Shown piece by piece: positions 34,070-42,708 of a stretch of DNA of 64,000 nt. Below the pieces are notes generated by a model that saw only the letters and a list, made by a program, of their open reading frames with translations, searched no databases and was not told where the DNA came from. Positions within the stretch are counted from its first letter, which is position 1; every line of letters begins with the position of its first letter. Made by a program: the position numbers and the translations under genes. The DNA is taken from positions 186,001-250,000 of the forward strand of contig NZ_JAJFAX010000005.1 of assembly GCF_019710475.1 (NCBI RefSeq). The letters run 5' to 3'. The stretch comes from Glycomyces sp. TRM65418 (lineage in GTDB: Bacteria > Actinomycetota > Actinomycetes > Mycobacteriales > Micromonosporaceae).

Positions 34070-36229
34070 TCAGGCTTGCGGCGGCAGCGCGTACGCGACG
34101 GTGCCGAGGTCGTGGAATTCCCAGCCCTCCGGTGTGAGGCCGCGGCATTCGTCGAGGTCCTCGGCGCAGACGATCGCGTCGACCGAGGCCGGGTCGGCCG
34201 GTTCCTCGCCGGGGACGACCGACTGCAGCGCGACGATCGCCATGCCGTCCTCGACCTCGTCCCGGAACAGCACCCACCACGGGTACTCCCACGAGTCGTT
34301 GCCCTGCACGACGCCGATCCGCTCGGGCTCGCGGGCGGCGACCGCGGCGGCGGCCTCCTCGTACTGCGGCAGCCATTCGAGCCGGCGCACGAAGCGCTCT
34401 TCAAGGTCGGTGAGGGTGAAGACCGACCAGGTCCCGGCCAGCCGCCGCGGGAAGCCGTAGGCGACCGTGAGGACCCCGGCGAGCGAGGCGACGACGGCCA
34501 CGGCGGTGACGAACGCGATCGCGACGCGGCGTCGCCGTCGCTCGGCGAGGCTGCGCGCGACGCTTCTGACCAGGCTCGCGGCCAGGAGGCCGGCCGCGGG
34601 AGCGCCGAGGACGACGAGGAACATGACGAGCCGGTTCACCCACGGCTGCCAGGACACCGTGCAGGCGACGCCGATGAACGCGAACACCAGCGCGGCCGCG
34701 TAGGCGCGGCGCAGCCCCGGGCCCTTGACGGCGAACCAGATCACACCCGCGAGCGTGGCGAGACCGGTGAGCGGGAAGGCCGCCCGGTCCTCGTCCGGAT
34801 ACCAGGCGGGGACCGGGAACTCGGTGGAGCCGAAGGTGATCCGCGGGTCGTTGACGTCGACGCCCATGAGGCTCGCGAGGCCGTTCACGAGGGCGGCGAA
34901 GGCGTCGGAGAGGAACGGCAGCGGCGTGTCGAGGCCGGTCTGGGCGATGCGCAGCGCGTTGACGAGGAGCAGGCGCGGGTCGGCGGTCTGGACGCCGATC
35001 GACTCGCGCAGCATGTCCGGCCCGAGCGGGTGCCCGAACGTCTGCTGCATCCGCCAGAGGAACGGCCCCACGAGGACCAGGGCGAGGGCGAGCACCGCGA
35101 GCGAGGCCGCCACGGTCGCGGCGCGGGACTGCCACGCGCGGGAGCCGTCGGCGCGCGAGCAGCGGCCCGGGCTGCGTCCGCACAGGCACGGGCGGCGGCG
35201 GCGTCCGTCGCGGACGAGCCGCCCAATGCCCCAGATGAGCAGGAGCGGCGCGGCCGCGAGCAGCCCGGTGGTCTTGGTGACGGCGATGAGCCCGAGGGCC
35301 AGGCCGAGGTAGAGGGCGTCGGAGTGCGGGGCCGCGGCCCGGAGGACCGCGGTCCCCGCGCCCGCGGCGTCCCCGGGCCGGGTGAACTCGTCGAGGACGA
35401 CCGTGGCGAGGCACGCGACCCAGGCGGCCGCGACGAGGTCGACCTGGGTGCTGGAGGCCTGCAGCAGGACCTCGGGGGTGGTGGCGAGGAGGAAGACCGT
35501 GGCGAGCTGGGCGACGGGGCCGCCGCCGAGCTGCGCGGCGATCCGGGAGGCGGCGAGGGCCGCGCCGACGCCCGCGAAGTACTGGAGGAGGTGGTACGCG
35601 CCGTCGCCGCCGGAGACGAGCCGCAGGTGCGTGAGCAGGTACTCGGCCCCGGGGCCGAGGTCGACCTGGCGGTGGATGGCCGTGGGGTAGACGGCCGCGC
35701 CGGCGTTCTGGACCCAGTGCTCGATGCGCGGGAGGTGGTAGGTCTGGGAGTCGAAGTTGTTGGGGGACGAGCCGATCGCGAGCACGGCGACGCTGACGGC
35801 CAGGATCGCGACGACGCAGGCGATGACCCACTGCCAGGCGGGCGCGGCCGCGGCGGCGGACTTGGTGCGCCGCCACGTGCGGCGGGTGGCGCCGCGGCGG
35901 GACCGCAGCTCCTCGCGGAGCGCGTCGAGCGGCTGGCCGCGGCGTCCGCCTTCCGGGGCGAGGTCGCGCACGCAGCGGACCAGGACCGCGGCGATGACGG
36001 CCGCCGTGGCGACGGCCCACGCGACCGCGATGGTGGTCCTCGTCAGGGCCGTGGCCAGGGTGGCCGCCTCGACCACGGCCACGGCGTAGGCGCCGAGCAC
36101 GAGCGCCGCCCGCACCACCGCCAGCCGGACGGGCGCGAGCACCGCGCCGTCGCGGGGGCGGAGGGCGTAGGCGAGCGCCGGAAGCTGGACGAGGAGCCAC
36201 AGGACGAGCAGCACCGCTCCATTCAACAC
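34070..36229 (-). CDS. Multi-pass membrane glycosyltransferase-like protein (GT-C type)
   Basis: 719 residues with about twelve hydrophobic helices and a C-terminal outer domain. The loop after helix five has NNFDSQTYHLPRIEHWVQN, where the acidic Asp in the first large loop is typical of GT-C enzymes that use polyprenyl-phosphate sugars. AIHRQVDLGPGAEYLLTHLR is also family-like. The divergent GT2 gene at 36312 could make the lipid-linked sugar donor. Start GTG 36229 is uncertain because no ribosome site is clear. Confidence 0.78.
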   Translation of the reverse strand: MLNGAVLLVLWLLVQLPALAYALRPRDGAVLAPVRLAVVRAALVLGAYAVAVVEAATLATALTRTTIAVAWAVATAAVIAAVLVRCVRDLAPEGGRRGQPLDALREELRSRRGATRRTWRRTKSAAAAAPAWQWVIACVVAILAVSVAVLAIGSSPNNFDSQTYHLPRIEHWVQNAGAAVYPTAIHRQVDLGPGAEYLLTHLRLVSGGDGAYHLLQYFAGVGAALAASRIAAQLGGGPVAQLATVFLLATTPEVLLQASSTQVDLVAAAWVACLATVVLDEFTRPGDAAGAGTAVLRAAAPHSDALYLGLALGLIAVTKTTGLLAAAPLLLIWGIGRLVRDGRRRRPCLCGRSPGRCSRADGSRAWQSRAATVAASLAVLALALVLVGPFLWRMQQTFGHPLGPDMLRESIGVQTADPRLLLVNALRIAQTGLDTPLPFLSDAFAALVNGLASLMGVDVNDPRITFGSTEFPVPAWYPDEDRAAFPLTGLATLAGVIWFAVKGPGLRRAYAAALVFAFIGVACTVSWQPWVNRLVMFLVVLGAPAAGLLAASLVRSVARSLAERRRRRVAIAFVTAVAVVASLAGVLTVAYGFPRRLAGTWSVFTLTDLEERFVRRLEWLPQYEEAAAAVAAREPERIGVVQGNDSWEYPWWVLFRDEVEDGMAIVALQSVVPGEEPADPASVDAIVCAEDLDECRGLTPEGWEFHDLGTVAYALPPQA

Positions 36230-36311
36230 GACCCGTCCGGCCGACGCCGTACTGGCATGAGCGCGTTATGGTTGTGCAATATCTTGTTCGATCCGCGGGG
36301 ACGGAGCAGCA

Positions 36312-37025
36312 ATGCTGTTGTCGATTCTCGTCCCGGTCTTCAATGAGGAACGCCTCGCCGCTGGGACGTTGAAAGAGCTGCTCGCAGTGGAATTCCCCTG
36401 CGAGACCGAGATCGTGGCCGTCGACGACGGCTCACGCGACCGGTCCTGGGAAGCCCTCCAGACCTTTGAGGACAATGCGCGTGTGCGGCTGATCCGCCAC
36501 GACCGCAACCGGGGCAAGGGCGCGGCGATCCGCACCGCGGTGAAGGCCGCCCACGGCGACTACGTGGTCGTCTTCGACGCCGACGGCGAGTACGACGCCG
36601 CCGACCTGCCGAGGCTCCTCATCCCGGTACTGGAGGGCAAGGCCGAGGTCGTGTACGGGTCGCGCTCGTTCGGCTCGCACTCGGCGTACTCGTTCTGGTA
36701 CGTCATGGGCAACAAGGGCATCACCCTCGCGGCGAACATCCTGTTCAACTCGTACATCTCGGACCTGGAGACCTGCTACAAACTCCTGCCGAGGAGCATG
36801 TACCTGGACATGAACATCCGCTCGGGCGGTTTCGGCATGGAGGCCGAGCTGACCGCGAAGCTCCTCAAAAAGGGCATCCGGCCGTACGAGGTGCCGATCT
36901 CGTACACGGCGCGCAGCCGCGAAGAGGGCAAGAAGATCACCTGGACCGACGGCGTCCAGGCCCTGTGGCTCCTCGGCCGCGAACGCGTCCGCCGCAGCAG
37001 GCGCCCCGGCATCGAGCGCGGCTGA
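36312..37025 (+). CDS. Family 2 glycosyltransferase, DPM1/DPG-synthase type
   Basis: 237 residues, all one GT-A domain. LLSILVPVFNEERLAAGTLK, VDDGSRDRSW, the metal-binding FDADGEYDAADLP and EVVYGSRSFGSHSAYSFWYV match polyprenyl-phosphate sugar synthases (dolichol-phosphate mannose type). It probably moves a nucleotide sugar to a polyprenyl phosphate for use by a GT-C enzyme such as its divergent neighbour. Start ATG follows GGAG by 5 nt. No membrane helices. Confidence 0.9.
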   Translation: MLLSILVPVFNEERLAAGTLKELLAVEFPCETEIVAVDDGSRDRSWEALQTFEDNARVRLIRHDRNRGKGAAIRTAVKAAHGDYVVVFDADGEYDAADLPRLLIPVLEGKAEVVYGSRSFGSHSAYSFWYVMGNKGITLAANILFNSYISDLETCYKLLPRSMYLDMNIRSGGFGMEAELTAKLLKKGIRPYEVPISYTARSREEGKKITWTDGVQALWLLGRERVRRSRRPGIERG

Positions 37026-37210
37026 CCCCTCGCCGCGAGCGGTCCCCTGCTCGCGTGCGCCGCGCCGCCGCTGAGCGCCCGCGACCCCGCACCCCCGGCC
37101 CCCCGTACCGCGACCGGTCACCTGACGGATGTCGCTCCAGTCGTTCCGCTCGTAGCTTCGGCGAGGACAGGCCGCCGGAGCCTCCGGCGGCCTCCCGCCG
37201 AGGAGACGCC

Positions 37211-38404
37211 ATGAACGACACCACGAACGAGCAAGTGCGGCAGTGGATCAAGGCCAACGCCCATCCTCTCGACGATCTGAGCGCCCTGCCCGCGATCATC
37301 GGGGACGCCGCGATCGTCGGCATCGGCGAGACCACCCGCGCCGCCCACGAGATCGACCGCCTCCGGCTGCGGATGTTCCAGGTCATGGTCGACGAGCTCG
37401 GGTTCCGGGCGCTCGCGATCAAGGACGGCGAGATCATCGGCGAACGGCTCGACGACCTGGTCCGCGGCGGCGGCGAGGACCCCGAAGCGGTGCTCGCGGA
37501 GGCCTGGCCGCCGTGGCGCACCGAGGAGACCGTCGCGGCCCTGGAATGGATCCGCTCCTACAACCGCGAGCACCCGGACGACCCGGTGCGGGTCTTCGGG
37601 ACCGACGCGGCCGGGGCGCAGCCGTACCACTACGACGCGGTCGTCGACTACGTGCGGCGCACGGCCCCGCAGCGGCTCGACGCGATCAAGGCGCTGCTCG
37701 CCGGGCCGCGCAGCGCCCACCGGGTCGACGAGCACATTCAGCGCTTCCGCGGCGCCCACCCCGGGAGGCCGTTCGCCGAGGACGCCCGCGACGCCTACGA
37801 CCTGGTGGCGGCCCTGCCCGAGGACGAGGAACGCGAGCACGTCCTGCGTTACGCGCAAGCCATCGTGGACCACCACTCGTCGAGCGTGGCCGCGGGCATG
37901 GACTTCGCCGCGTGGATGCGGACGGTCGCCGACACGCTCCTGCGGCGGCACCGGGAGACCGGCGCGAAGATCGCTTACTGGGACGGCATCGCCATCACCG
38001 CGAACTCGCATGCGATGCAGGTCGCGATCGACGCGGACCAGCGGTTCACCACGGCCGGCGGGCATCTGCGGGAGCGGCTGGGCGACCGGTACCTGTCGAT
38101 GATGATCGGCTTCGGGGAGGGCGAGATCCACGACGGCGTGCGGGTTCCGGCCCCGCCGGCGGACTACGCCGAGACCGCCCTGGGGACCGGCGAGTCCTAC
38201 TACCTGGACCTGCGCACGCCGGCACCGGAGGAGGTCGCGAGGTGGCTGGAGGGCGGCGGCAAGGTGCGAGTGGTGCCGGGCGTCTACGACCCCGCGGAGG
38301 ACGAGAAGCACCACGTGGTCGCGGAGTCGTTGCAGGAGTGGTTCGACGTGGTCGCGTACCTCCCGCGGATCACCCCGACGACGGTGCTGGAGTCGGCCGG
38401 CTGA
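37211..38404 (+). CDS. Erythromycin esterase-like family protein
   Basis: 397 residues of the Ere/succinoglycan-biosynthesis-like family. The first motif reads GIGETTRAAHEIDRLRLRMF, where active esterases have GEATHGTHEF, so one catalytic His position is Arg. The later AHNxH motif is ITANSHAMQ, with the first His also missing. It may therefore not be a macrolide esterase. A good ribosome site (GAGGAGACGCC) precedes ATG 37211. It is a single-gene unit. Confidence 0.82.
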   Translation: MNDTTNEQVRQWIKANAHPLDDLSALPAIIGDAAIVGIGETTRAAHEIDRLRLRMFQVMVDELGFRALAIKDGEIIGERLDDLVRGGGEDPEAVLAEAWPPWRTEETVAALEWIRSYNREHPDDPVRVFGTDAAGAQPYHYDAVVDYVRRTAPQRLDAIKALLAGPRSAHRVDEHIQRFRGAHPGRPFAEDARDAYDLVAALPEDEEREHVLRYAQAIVDHHSSSVAAGMDFAAWMRTVADTLLRRHRETGAKIAYWDGIAITANSHAMQVAIDADQRFTTAGGHLRERLGDRYLSMMIGFGEGEIHDGVRVPAPPADYAETALGTGESYYLDLRTPAPEEVARWLEGGGKVRVVPGVYDPAEDEKHHVVAESLQEWFDVVAYLPRITPTTVLESAG

Positions 38405-38557
38405 GGAAGGGCCGCGGAGCACGGCGGCGGGCGAGCGATTCGCCTACGGCCGCACCGTCGGCGGAACGACGCCGTCGCCGACGCGCCCCGAGCGCGCGGT
38501 TCGGCGTCGCCGCCTCACTTGTCGCTCAGGCGCCGCTCGCGGAACTGATCGGCTCGG

Positions 38558-39151
38558 TCAGGGCCCGACGATGACGACATCGAGGCGGCGGGGGCCGTGG
38601 ACGCCTTCCACCCGCTGGAGTTCGATGTCGCTCGTCGCCGACGGACCGGAGATCCAGGTCTGCGGAGCGGTCGGGTCGAGCATCGGCAGCGCCTCCGCCA
38701 GGTGGCCCACGATCCGGTCGCGCCGGACCACCACCACATGGTGGTCCGGCACCAGCGTGATCGCCCTCCGGCCCTGGGCCGCGCCCGCGTCGAGCATGAT
38801 CGTGCCCGAGACCGCCACCGCTGCGGCGCAGCCGGTCAGCACCGCGTCCATGCCGTCCAGGTCCGCAGTGGACAAGGCCTCGTCGGGAACGAAGTCGGCC
38901 CCGCCGAGCTGCCACTCCTCCGGGAGGTCCCCGGGGACCACGACGCGCTTCGCGCCGCCGAGTGCCTCGGGGATCGCATCAAGGCCGTGGTGCACGTTCG
39001 CCTTGTAGTCCACGAGCCGGTCGATGAGCAGCTCGACGATGTCGACCTCCGGGTCGAGCGCGCGGCGGTACTCGCGAGGCGCCGGAGGGGCCTCGCCGGC
39101 GCCTTCGAGGGCCCGCCGCATCCGCTCCAGGATCTCTTCGCGCGCGCTCAT
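38558..39151 (-). CDS. lutC: L-lactate utilisation protein LutC (LUD domain)
   Basis: 197 residues of the LutC/YkgG family. MSAREEILERMRRALEG starts the protein; VDIVELLIDRLVDYKANVHH and VSGTIMLDAGAAQGRRAITL are typical. LutC is one of three proteins (LutABC) that oxidise L-lactate to pyruvate. It is the last gene of the leftward lutABC run, 73 bp after lutB. Confidence 0.92.
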   Translation of the reverse strand: MSAREEILERMRRALEGAGEAPPAPREYRRALDPEVDIVELLIDRLVDYKANVHHGLDAIPEALGGAKRVVVPGDLPEEWQLGGADFVPDEALSTADLDGMDAVLTGCAAAVAVSGTIMLDAGAAQGRRAITLVPDHHVVVVRRDRIVGHLAEALPMLDPTAPQTWISGPSATSDIELQRVEGVHGPRRLDVVIVGP

Positions 39152-39224
39152 CCGATCACCGACTCTCCGCTTGCGCCACAGGAATTCTCGCGTGCGCTCG
39201 CCTGACCGCCGCTTCGCCGCCCGC

Positions 39225-40667
39225 TCACCGCCGCCGCTCCTTCCACCAGTCCCGGAAGTCCTCCTTCGGCGGCGTCGGCATGTCCCTGCTCACCGTCCAC
39301 TTCGATCCCGGCCAAGGCAGTCGCCGCATGAATCCCTTGCGGCGCCAAGGCATCGATCCGAACCTCGCGGCGCGCAACGCCGTCCGCCACAGGCGCGGCC
39401 GGGCCATCACGGCTTTCGCCGCGCCCATAACGGCCCGCTCGCCCGCGTGGTGCGGGCCCTGCTGCCGCAGGTGGACGAGCACTTCGGGGATGTCGATCTT
39501 GACCGGGCAGACCTCGTAGCAGGCCCCGCACAGGCTGGAGGCGTACGGCAGGTCGTCGTGCCTCCCCGGTTCGAGCTGCGGCGCGAGGATCGCGCCGATC
39601 GGGCCCGGGTACACGTGCCCGTACGCGTGCCCGCCGGTCCGCTCGTACACCGGGCAGACGTTGAGGCAGGCCGAGCAGCGGATGCACGAGAGCGCCTGGC
39701 GTCCGACCTCGTCGGCGAGGACGCCGGTTCTGCCGTTGTCGAGCAGGATGACGTGGACGTCCTTCGGCCCGTCGCCGTCGCGCGAGCCGGTCCACACCGA
39801 GGTGTACGGGTTCATCCGCTCGCCGGTCGAGGACCGCGGGAGCAGCTGCATGAAGACCTCGAGGTCCGCGAAGCGCGGCAGGAGCTTCTCGATGCCGACG
39901 ACGCTGATGAGCGTCTCGGGCATCGTGAGGCACATGCGGCCGTTGCCCTCCGACTCGACGACGACGAGCGAGCCGGTCTCGGCCACCGCGAAGTTCGCGC
40001 CCGAGACGGCCGCCTTCGCGGAGAGGAAGCGGCGGCGCAGGTGCAGCCGGGCCGCTTCGGCGAGCGCGGCCGGGTCGTCGGTGAGGCCGGCCGGCGCGTC
40101 GCTCATGCGCTGGTCGAAGATGTCGCGGATCTCGGTGCGGTTGTAGTGGATCGCGGGCACGAGGATGTGGCTGGGCCGGTCCTCGGCGAGCTGGACGATG
40201 AGTTCGGCCAGGTCGGTCTCGAAGGCCTTGAGCCCCACGGCTTCGAAGTGCTCGTTGAGCTCGATCTCCTGGGTGGCCATGGACTTGACCTTGACGACCT
40301 CGTCGGTTCCCGCCTCGCGCACGAGGCGGGCGGCGATCTCGTTGGCCTCCCGGGCGTCCCGGGCCCAGTGGACCGTGGCGCCGGCGGCGGTGGCGTTGCG
40401 TTCGAACTCGACGGCGAGTTCGGGCAGGCGGTGCTGGACGTCGGCCTTGATCGCGGCGGCGGTGTCGCGCAGCCGCTCCCAGTCGTCGAGTTCGTCGACG
40501 AGCCGGGCGCGCTTGGCGCGGATGGTGCCGGTGGCGTGGGCGAGGTTGGCGCGGAGCTGCGGCATGCCGAGGGCGACCTTGGCGGCCTTGGGGAACGGCG
40601 CGTCGGCGGGGAGGAGGGAGGCGGCCGGGACGATCGGCGCGCGGGGCGTTTCGGCGTCGGTGCTCAT
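39225..40667 (-). CDS. lutB: L-lactate utilisation iron-sulfur protein LutB
   Basis: 480 residues. An LUD domain (about 60-290) is followed by a ferredoxin-like segment with CIRCSACLNVCPVYERTGGH and SSLCGACYEVCPVKIDIPEV, giving two 4Fe-4S clusters. Together with LutA and LutC it passes electrons from L-lactate to the respiratory chain. ATG start overlaps the lutA stop (ATGA), showing translational coupling. Confidence 0.95.
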   Translation of the reverse strand: MSTDAETPRAPIVPAASLLPADAPFPKAAKVALGMPQLRANLAHATGTIRAKRARLVDELDDWERLRDTAAAIKADVQHRLPELAVEFERNATAAGATVHWARDAREANEIAARLVREAGTDEVVKVKSMATQEIELNEHFEAVGLKAFETDLAELIVQLAEDRPSHILVPAIHYNRTEIRDIFDQRMSDAPAGLTDDPAALAEAARLHLRRRFLSAKAAVSGANFAVAETGSLVVVESEGNGRMCLTMPETLISVVGIEKLLPRFADLEVFMQLLPRSSTGERMNPYTSVWTGSRDGDGPKDVHVILLDNGRTGVLADEVGRQALSCIRCSACLNVCPVYERTGGHAYGHVYPGPIGAILAPQLEPGRHDDLPYASSLCGACYEVCPVKIDIPEVLVHLRQQGPHHAGERAVMGAAKAVMARPRLWRTALRAARFGSMPWRRKGFMRRLPWPGSKWTVSRDMPTPPKEDFRDWWKERRR

Positions 40668-41383
40668 GCGGTGCTCGCGAGGATCTCGGCGTAGTGGACG
40701 GGCCGCGGGCGGGCGGTGGCGGCGGGGACGTCCCGGTTCAGGCGGGAGATGCCGCCGCCGATGTGGGTGAGGCAGGAGTTGTCGGCGGCGGCGAGGTATT
40801 CGGCGCCGGTGGCCGCGGCGTGGCGGCATTTGTCGGCGAGCATCGCGGAGGAGACCTCGGTGTTCTTCAGGGCGAAGGTGCCGCCGAAGCCGCAGCACTG
40901 GTCGGCGGCGGGGAGGTCGACGAGTTCGATCCCGTCGACGGCGCGCAGGAGCCGCAGGGGCTTGTCGCCCAGGCCGAGGGCGCGGGTGCCGTGGCAGGTC
41001 GGGTGGTAGGTGACGGTGTGCGGGAAGCGCGCGCCGACGTCTTCGACGCCGGCGACGTCGAGGAGGAACTCGGAGAGTTCGTGGACGCGCCGTCCGATGT
41101 CGCCGCCGGTGAGGTGCGGGTACTGGTCGCGGGCCATGGCGGCGCAGGAGCCGGAGGGGGTGACGACGGCGTCGTAGTCGCCGAAGACGGCCTCGAAGGA
41201 GCGGGCGAGCGCCGCCGCGTCGTTCTTGTAGCCGGAGTTGGCGTGCATCTGGCCGCAGCAGGTCTGGGCGGCGGGGAACTCGACGTCGTACCCGAGTCGT
41301 TCGAGGATCCGGACGACGGCTTTGGGCGTCTCGGGGTAGAGGGCGTCGTTGACGCAGGTGATGAACAGTCCTACGCGCGGCAC
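40664..41383 (-). CDS. lutA: L-lactate utilisation protein LutA (CCG domains)
   Basis: 239 residues with two Cys-rich CCG domains: FPAAQTCCGQMHANSGYKN and AADQCCGFGGTFALKN. These ligate Fe-S centres in LutA and in GlcF/HdrD-type proteins. The N-terminus PRVGLFITCVNDALYPE matches the family start, so the GTG at 41383 (AGAGG about 10 nt upstream) is preferred. An ATG at 41428 would add 15 residues. First gene of lutABC. Confidence 0.93.
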   Translation of the reverse strand: MPRVGLFITCVNDALYPETPKAVVRILERLGYDVEFPAAQTCCGQMHANSGYKNDAAALARSFEAVFGDYDAVVTPSGSCAAMARDQYPHLTGGDIGRRVHELSEFLLDVAGVEDVGARFPHTVTYHPTCHGTRALGLGDKPLRLLRAVDGIELVDLPAADQCCGFGGTFALKNTEVSSAMLADKCRHAAATGAEYLAAADNSCLTHIGGGISRLNRDVPAATARPRPVHYAEILASTA

Positions 41384-41428
41384 AGCGGCGGCACCTCTTC
41401 TCGGGTCAGGCGTTTCATGCGGCGACAT

Positions 41429-41534
41429 GACGGCCGCCCAGCGCCGCGGGGCCGCTTGGCGCGGTGCGGCCGGAGGCCGGGGCGGTCAGCGGACCGCGCC
41501 GCCTGCGCGGAGCGCGCGGCGGGTCCGGGGGCGC
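41429..41534. other. Spacer between the lutA start and a tandem repeat
   Basis: Together with the repeat, this makes a 325-bp gap between GntR and lutA. GC-rich, no independent gene is clear. Confidence 0.4.
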
Positions 41535-41747
41535 GCCCCTCGCGCGACGAGCCCGCACCGGTCGCGTGGAACGCGATCGGCGCTGCACGCTCGCCGACCG
41601 CAGCGGTCGCACGCCGACGACGGTCGTTCGAAGCAGCCGGTTCGGAGACGAGCCCCTCGCGGGACGGGCCCGATCCGGTCGCGCGGAACGCGATCGGCGC
41701 TGCACGCTCGCGGAGGGCAGCGGTCGCACGCCGACGACGGTCGTTCG
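41535..41747. repeat. Two direct copies of a 96-bp GC-rich unit
   Basis: Copies at 41535-41630 and 41652-41747 are offset by 117 bp, share CGATCGGCGCTGCACGCTCG and GCCGACGACGGTCGTTCG without change, and differ at scattered bases elsewhere. 117 is a multiple of three, and a 128-codon Arg-rich frame (41371-41757, minus) reads through both as two 39-residue units. That frame begins with ATGA overlapping the GntR stop. Whether it is translated is open. Confidence 0.75.
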
Positions 41748-41753
41748 CTTCGG

Positions 41754-42626
41754 TCATCGTGACGCCTTGGCTCGCTTCGGCTTCGGGGCGGGCTCCGCAC
41801 TGGCGGCCGCCTCGAAGGCCCTCCTGTGACGCGTCCGCGAGCGTTCGAGGTGGCGACGCATCGCCTCCTCGGCGGCAAGCGGTTTCTTCGCAATGATAGC
41901 CTCCGCGACCTCCAGGTGCTCCACCTCGGTCTCGCCGATCGACTCGGGCTCGATGTACGCGCGGTGGAGGTGCAGGTGGGCGTCCAGGCGGCGGATCGCC
42001 TTCGCCAGCTGGACGCTGCCGCTCAGCTCGGCGACGGCGTTGTGGAACCGGGCGTCCGCCTCGGTGAAGTCGAGCTTGTCCGCCTCGGGCGGCGGCGTGC
42101 GGGCCCGGTCGAGGAGCGCGGCGGCCTCGTCCCCGAATCCGTCGACGCCGAGCAGCAGGCGGGCTTCATTCGAGCCGCCGCCGAGAGCCGCATCAGGACC
42201 GGTCCTCCCCGCGGACCTCCGCAACGCGGCACCGCCCCTCGCCTTGGCGCGTCCCGGCGCCGATTCGGCGACCCTCGCCGACTCGCCGCCTCCCGCCGCC
42301 GGCAGCACCGCCCGCTCCGCCGCCCTTCGCGCCGCCAGCGGCTCCAGCAGCATCCGGATCTCGAAGAGGTCCGCGAACTCGCGCTCCGACAGCAGCGGCT
42401 CCACGGTGTAGCCGCTCAGCGGACGCCTCGCCAGCAGCCCCTCGGACTCCAAGCGCGCCAACGATTCCCGGATCGGCGTGTGCGAGAACGCGAGCTCCTT
42501 GGCGAGCCCGTCGATGCTCAGCTTCGCGCCCGGGGCGAGCTCGGAGCGCATGATCCGGGACTTCAGCTCCGTATACGCCTCGTCCGCGAGCGTGCGCTTC
42601 CCCGTGCTCGGTGATGTCGCAGTCAT
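41754..42626 (-). CDS. GntR-family (FCD) regulator of the lut/fucose locus
   Basis: 290 residues. The winged helix is ELKSRIMRSELAPGAKLSID, LAKELAFSHTPIRESLARLE and EGLLARRPLSGYTVEP. The FCD ligand domain has FEIRMLLEPLAARRAAERAV and EADARFHNAVAELSG, with metal/ligand His residues late. An insertion of about 55 Gly/Ala/Arg-rich residues (about 42130-42310) splits the FCD domain between helices and is unusual. It lies between lutABC and the fucose genes and likely controls both. TAGGAT 7 nt before the ATG gives a leaderless start. Confidence 0.9.
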   Translation of the reverse strand: MTATSPSTGKRTLADEAYTELKSRIMRSELAPGAKLSIDGLAKELAFSHTPIRESLARLESEGLLARRPLSGYTVEPLLSEREFADLFEIRMLLEPLAARRAAERAVLPAAGGGESARVAESAPGRAKARGGAALRRSAGRTGPDAALGGGSNEARLLLGVDGFGDEAAALLDRARTPPPEADKLDFTEADARFHNAVAELSGSVQLAKAIRRLDAHLHLHRAYIEPESIGETEVEHLEVAEAIIAKKPLAAEEAMRRHLERSRTRHRRAFEAAASAEPAPKPKRAKASR

Positions 42627-42633
42627 GCCCGCA

Positions 42634-42645
42634 ATCCTATAGGAT
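42634..42645. promoter_or_regulatory. GntR operator between divergent lut and fucose units
   Basis: The perfect 12-bp palindrome ATCCTATAGGAT overlaps the -10 box (TAGGAT) of the GntR gene and lies about 65 bp before the fucose operon start. Such sites are typical for FCD-type GntR proteins. Confidence 0.7.
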
Positions 42646-42708
42646 AGTGTCGCGACAGCGAGGCTGTCCGCCGAGCCGACTTCCCATATGCCCGCATTGG
42701 AGCACCCA

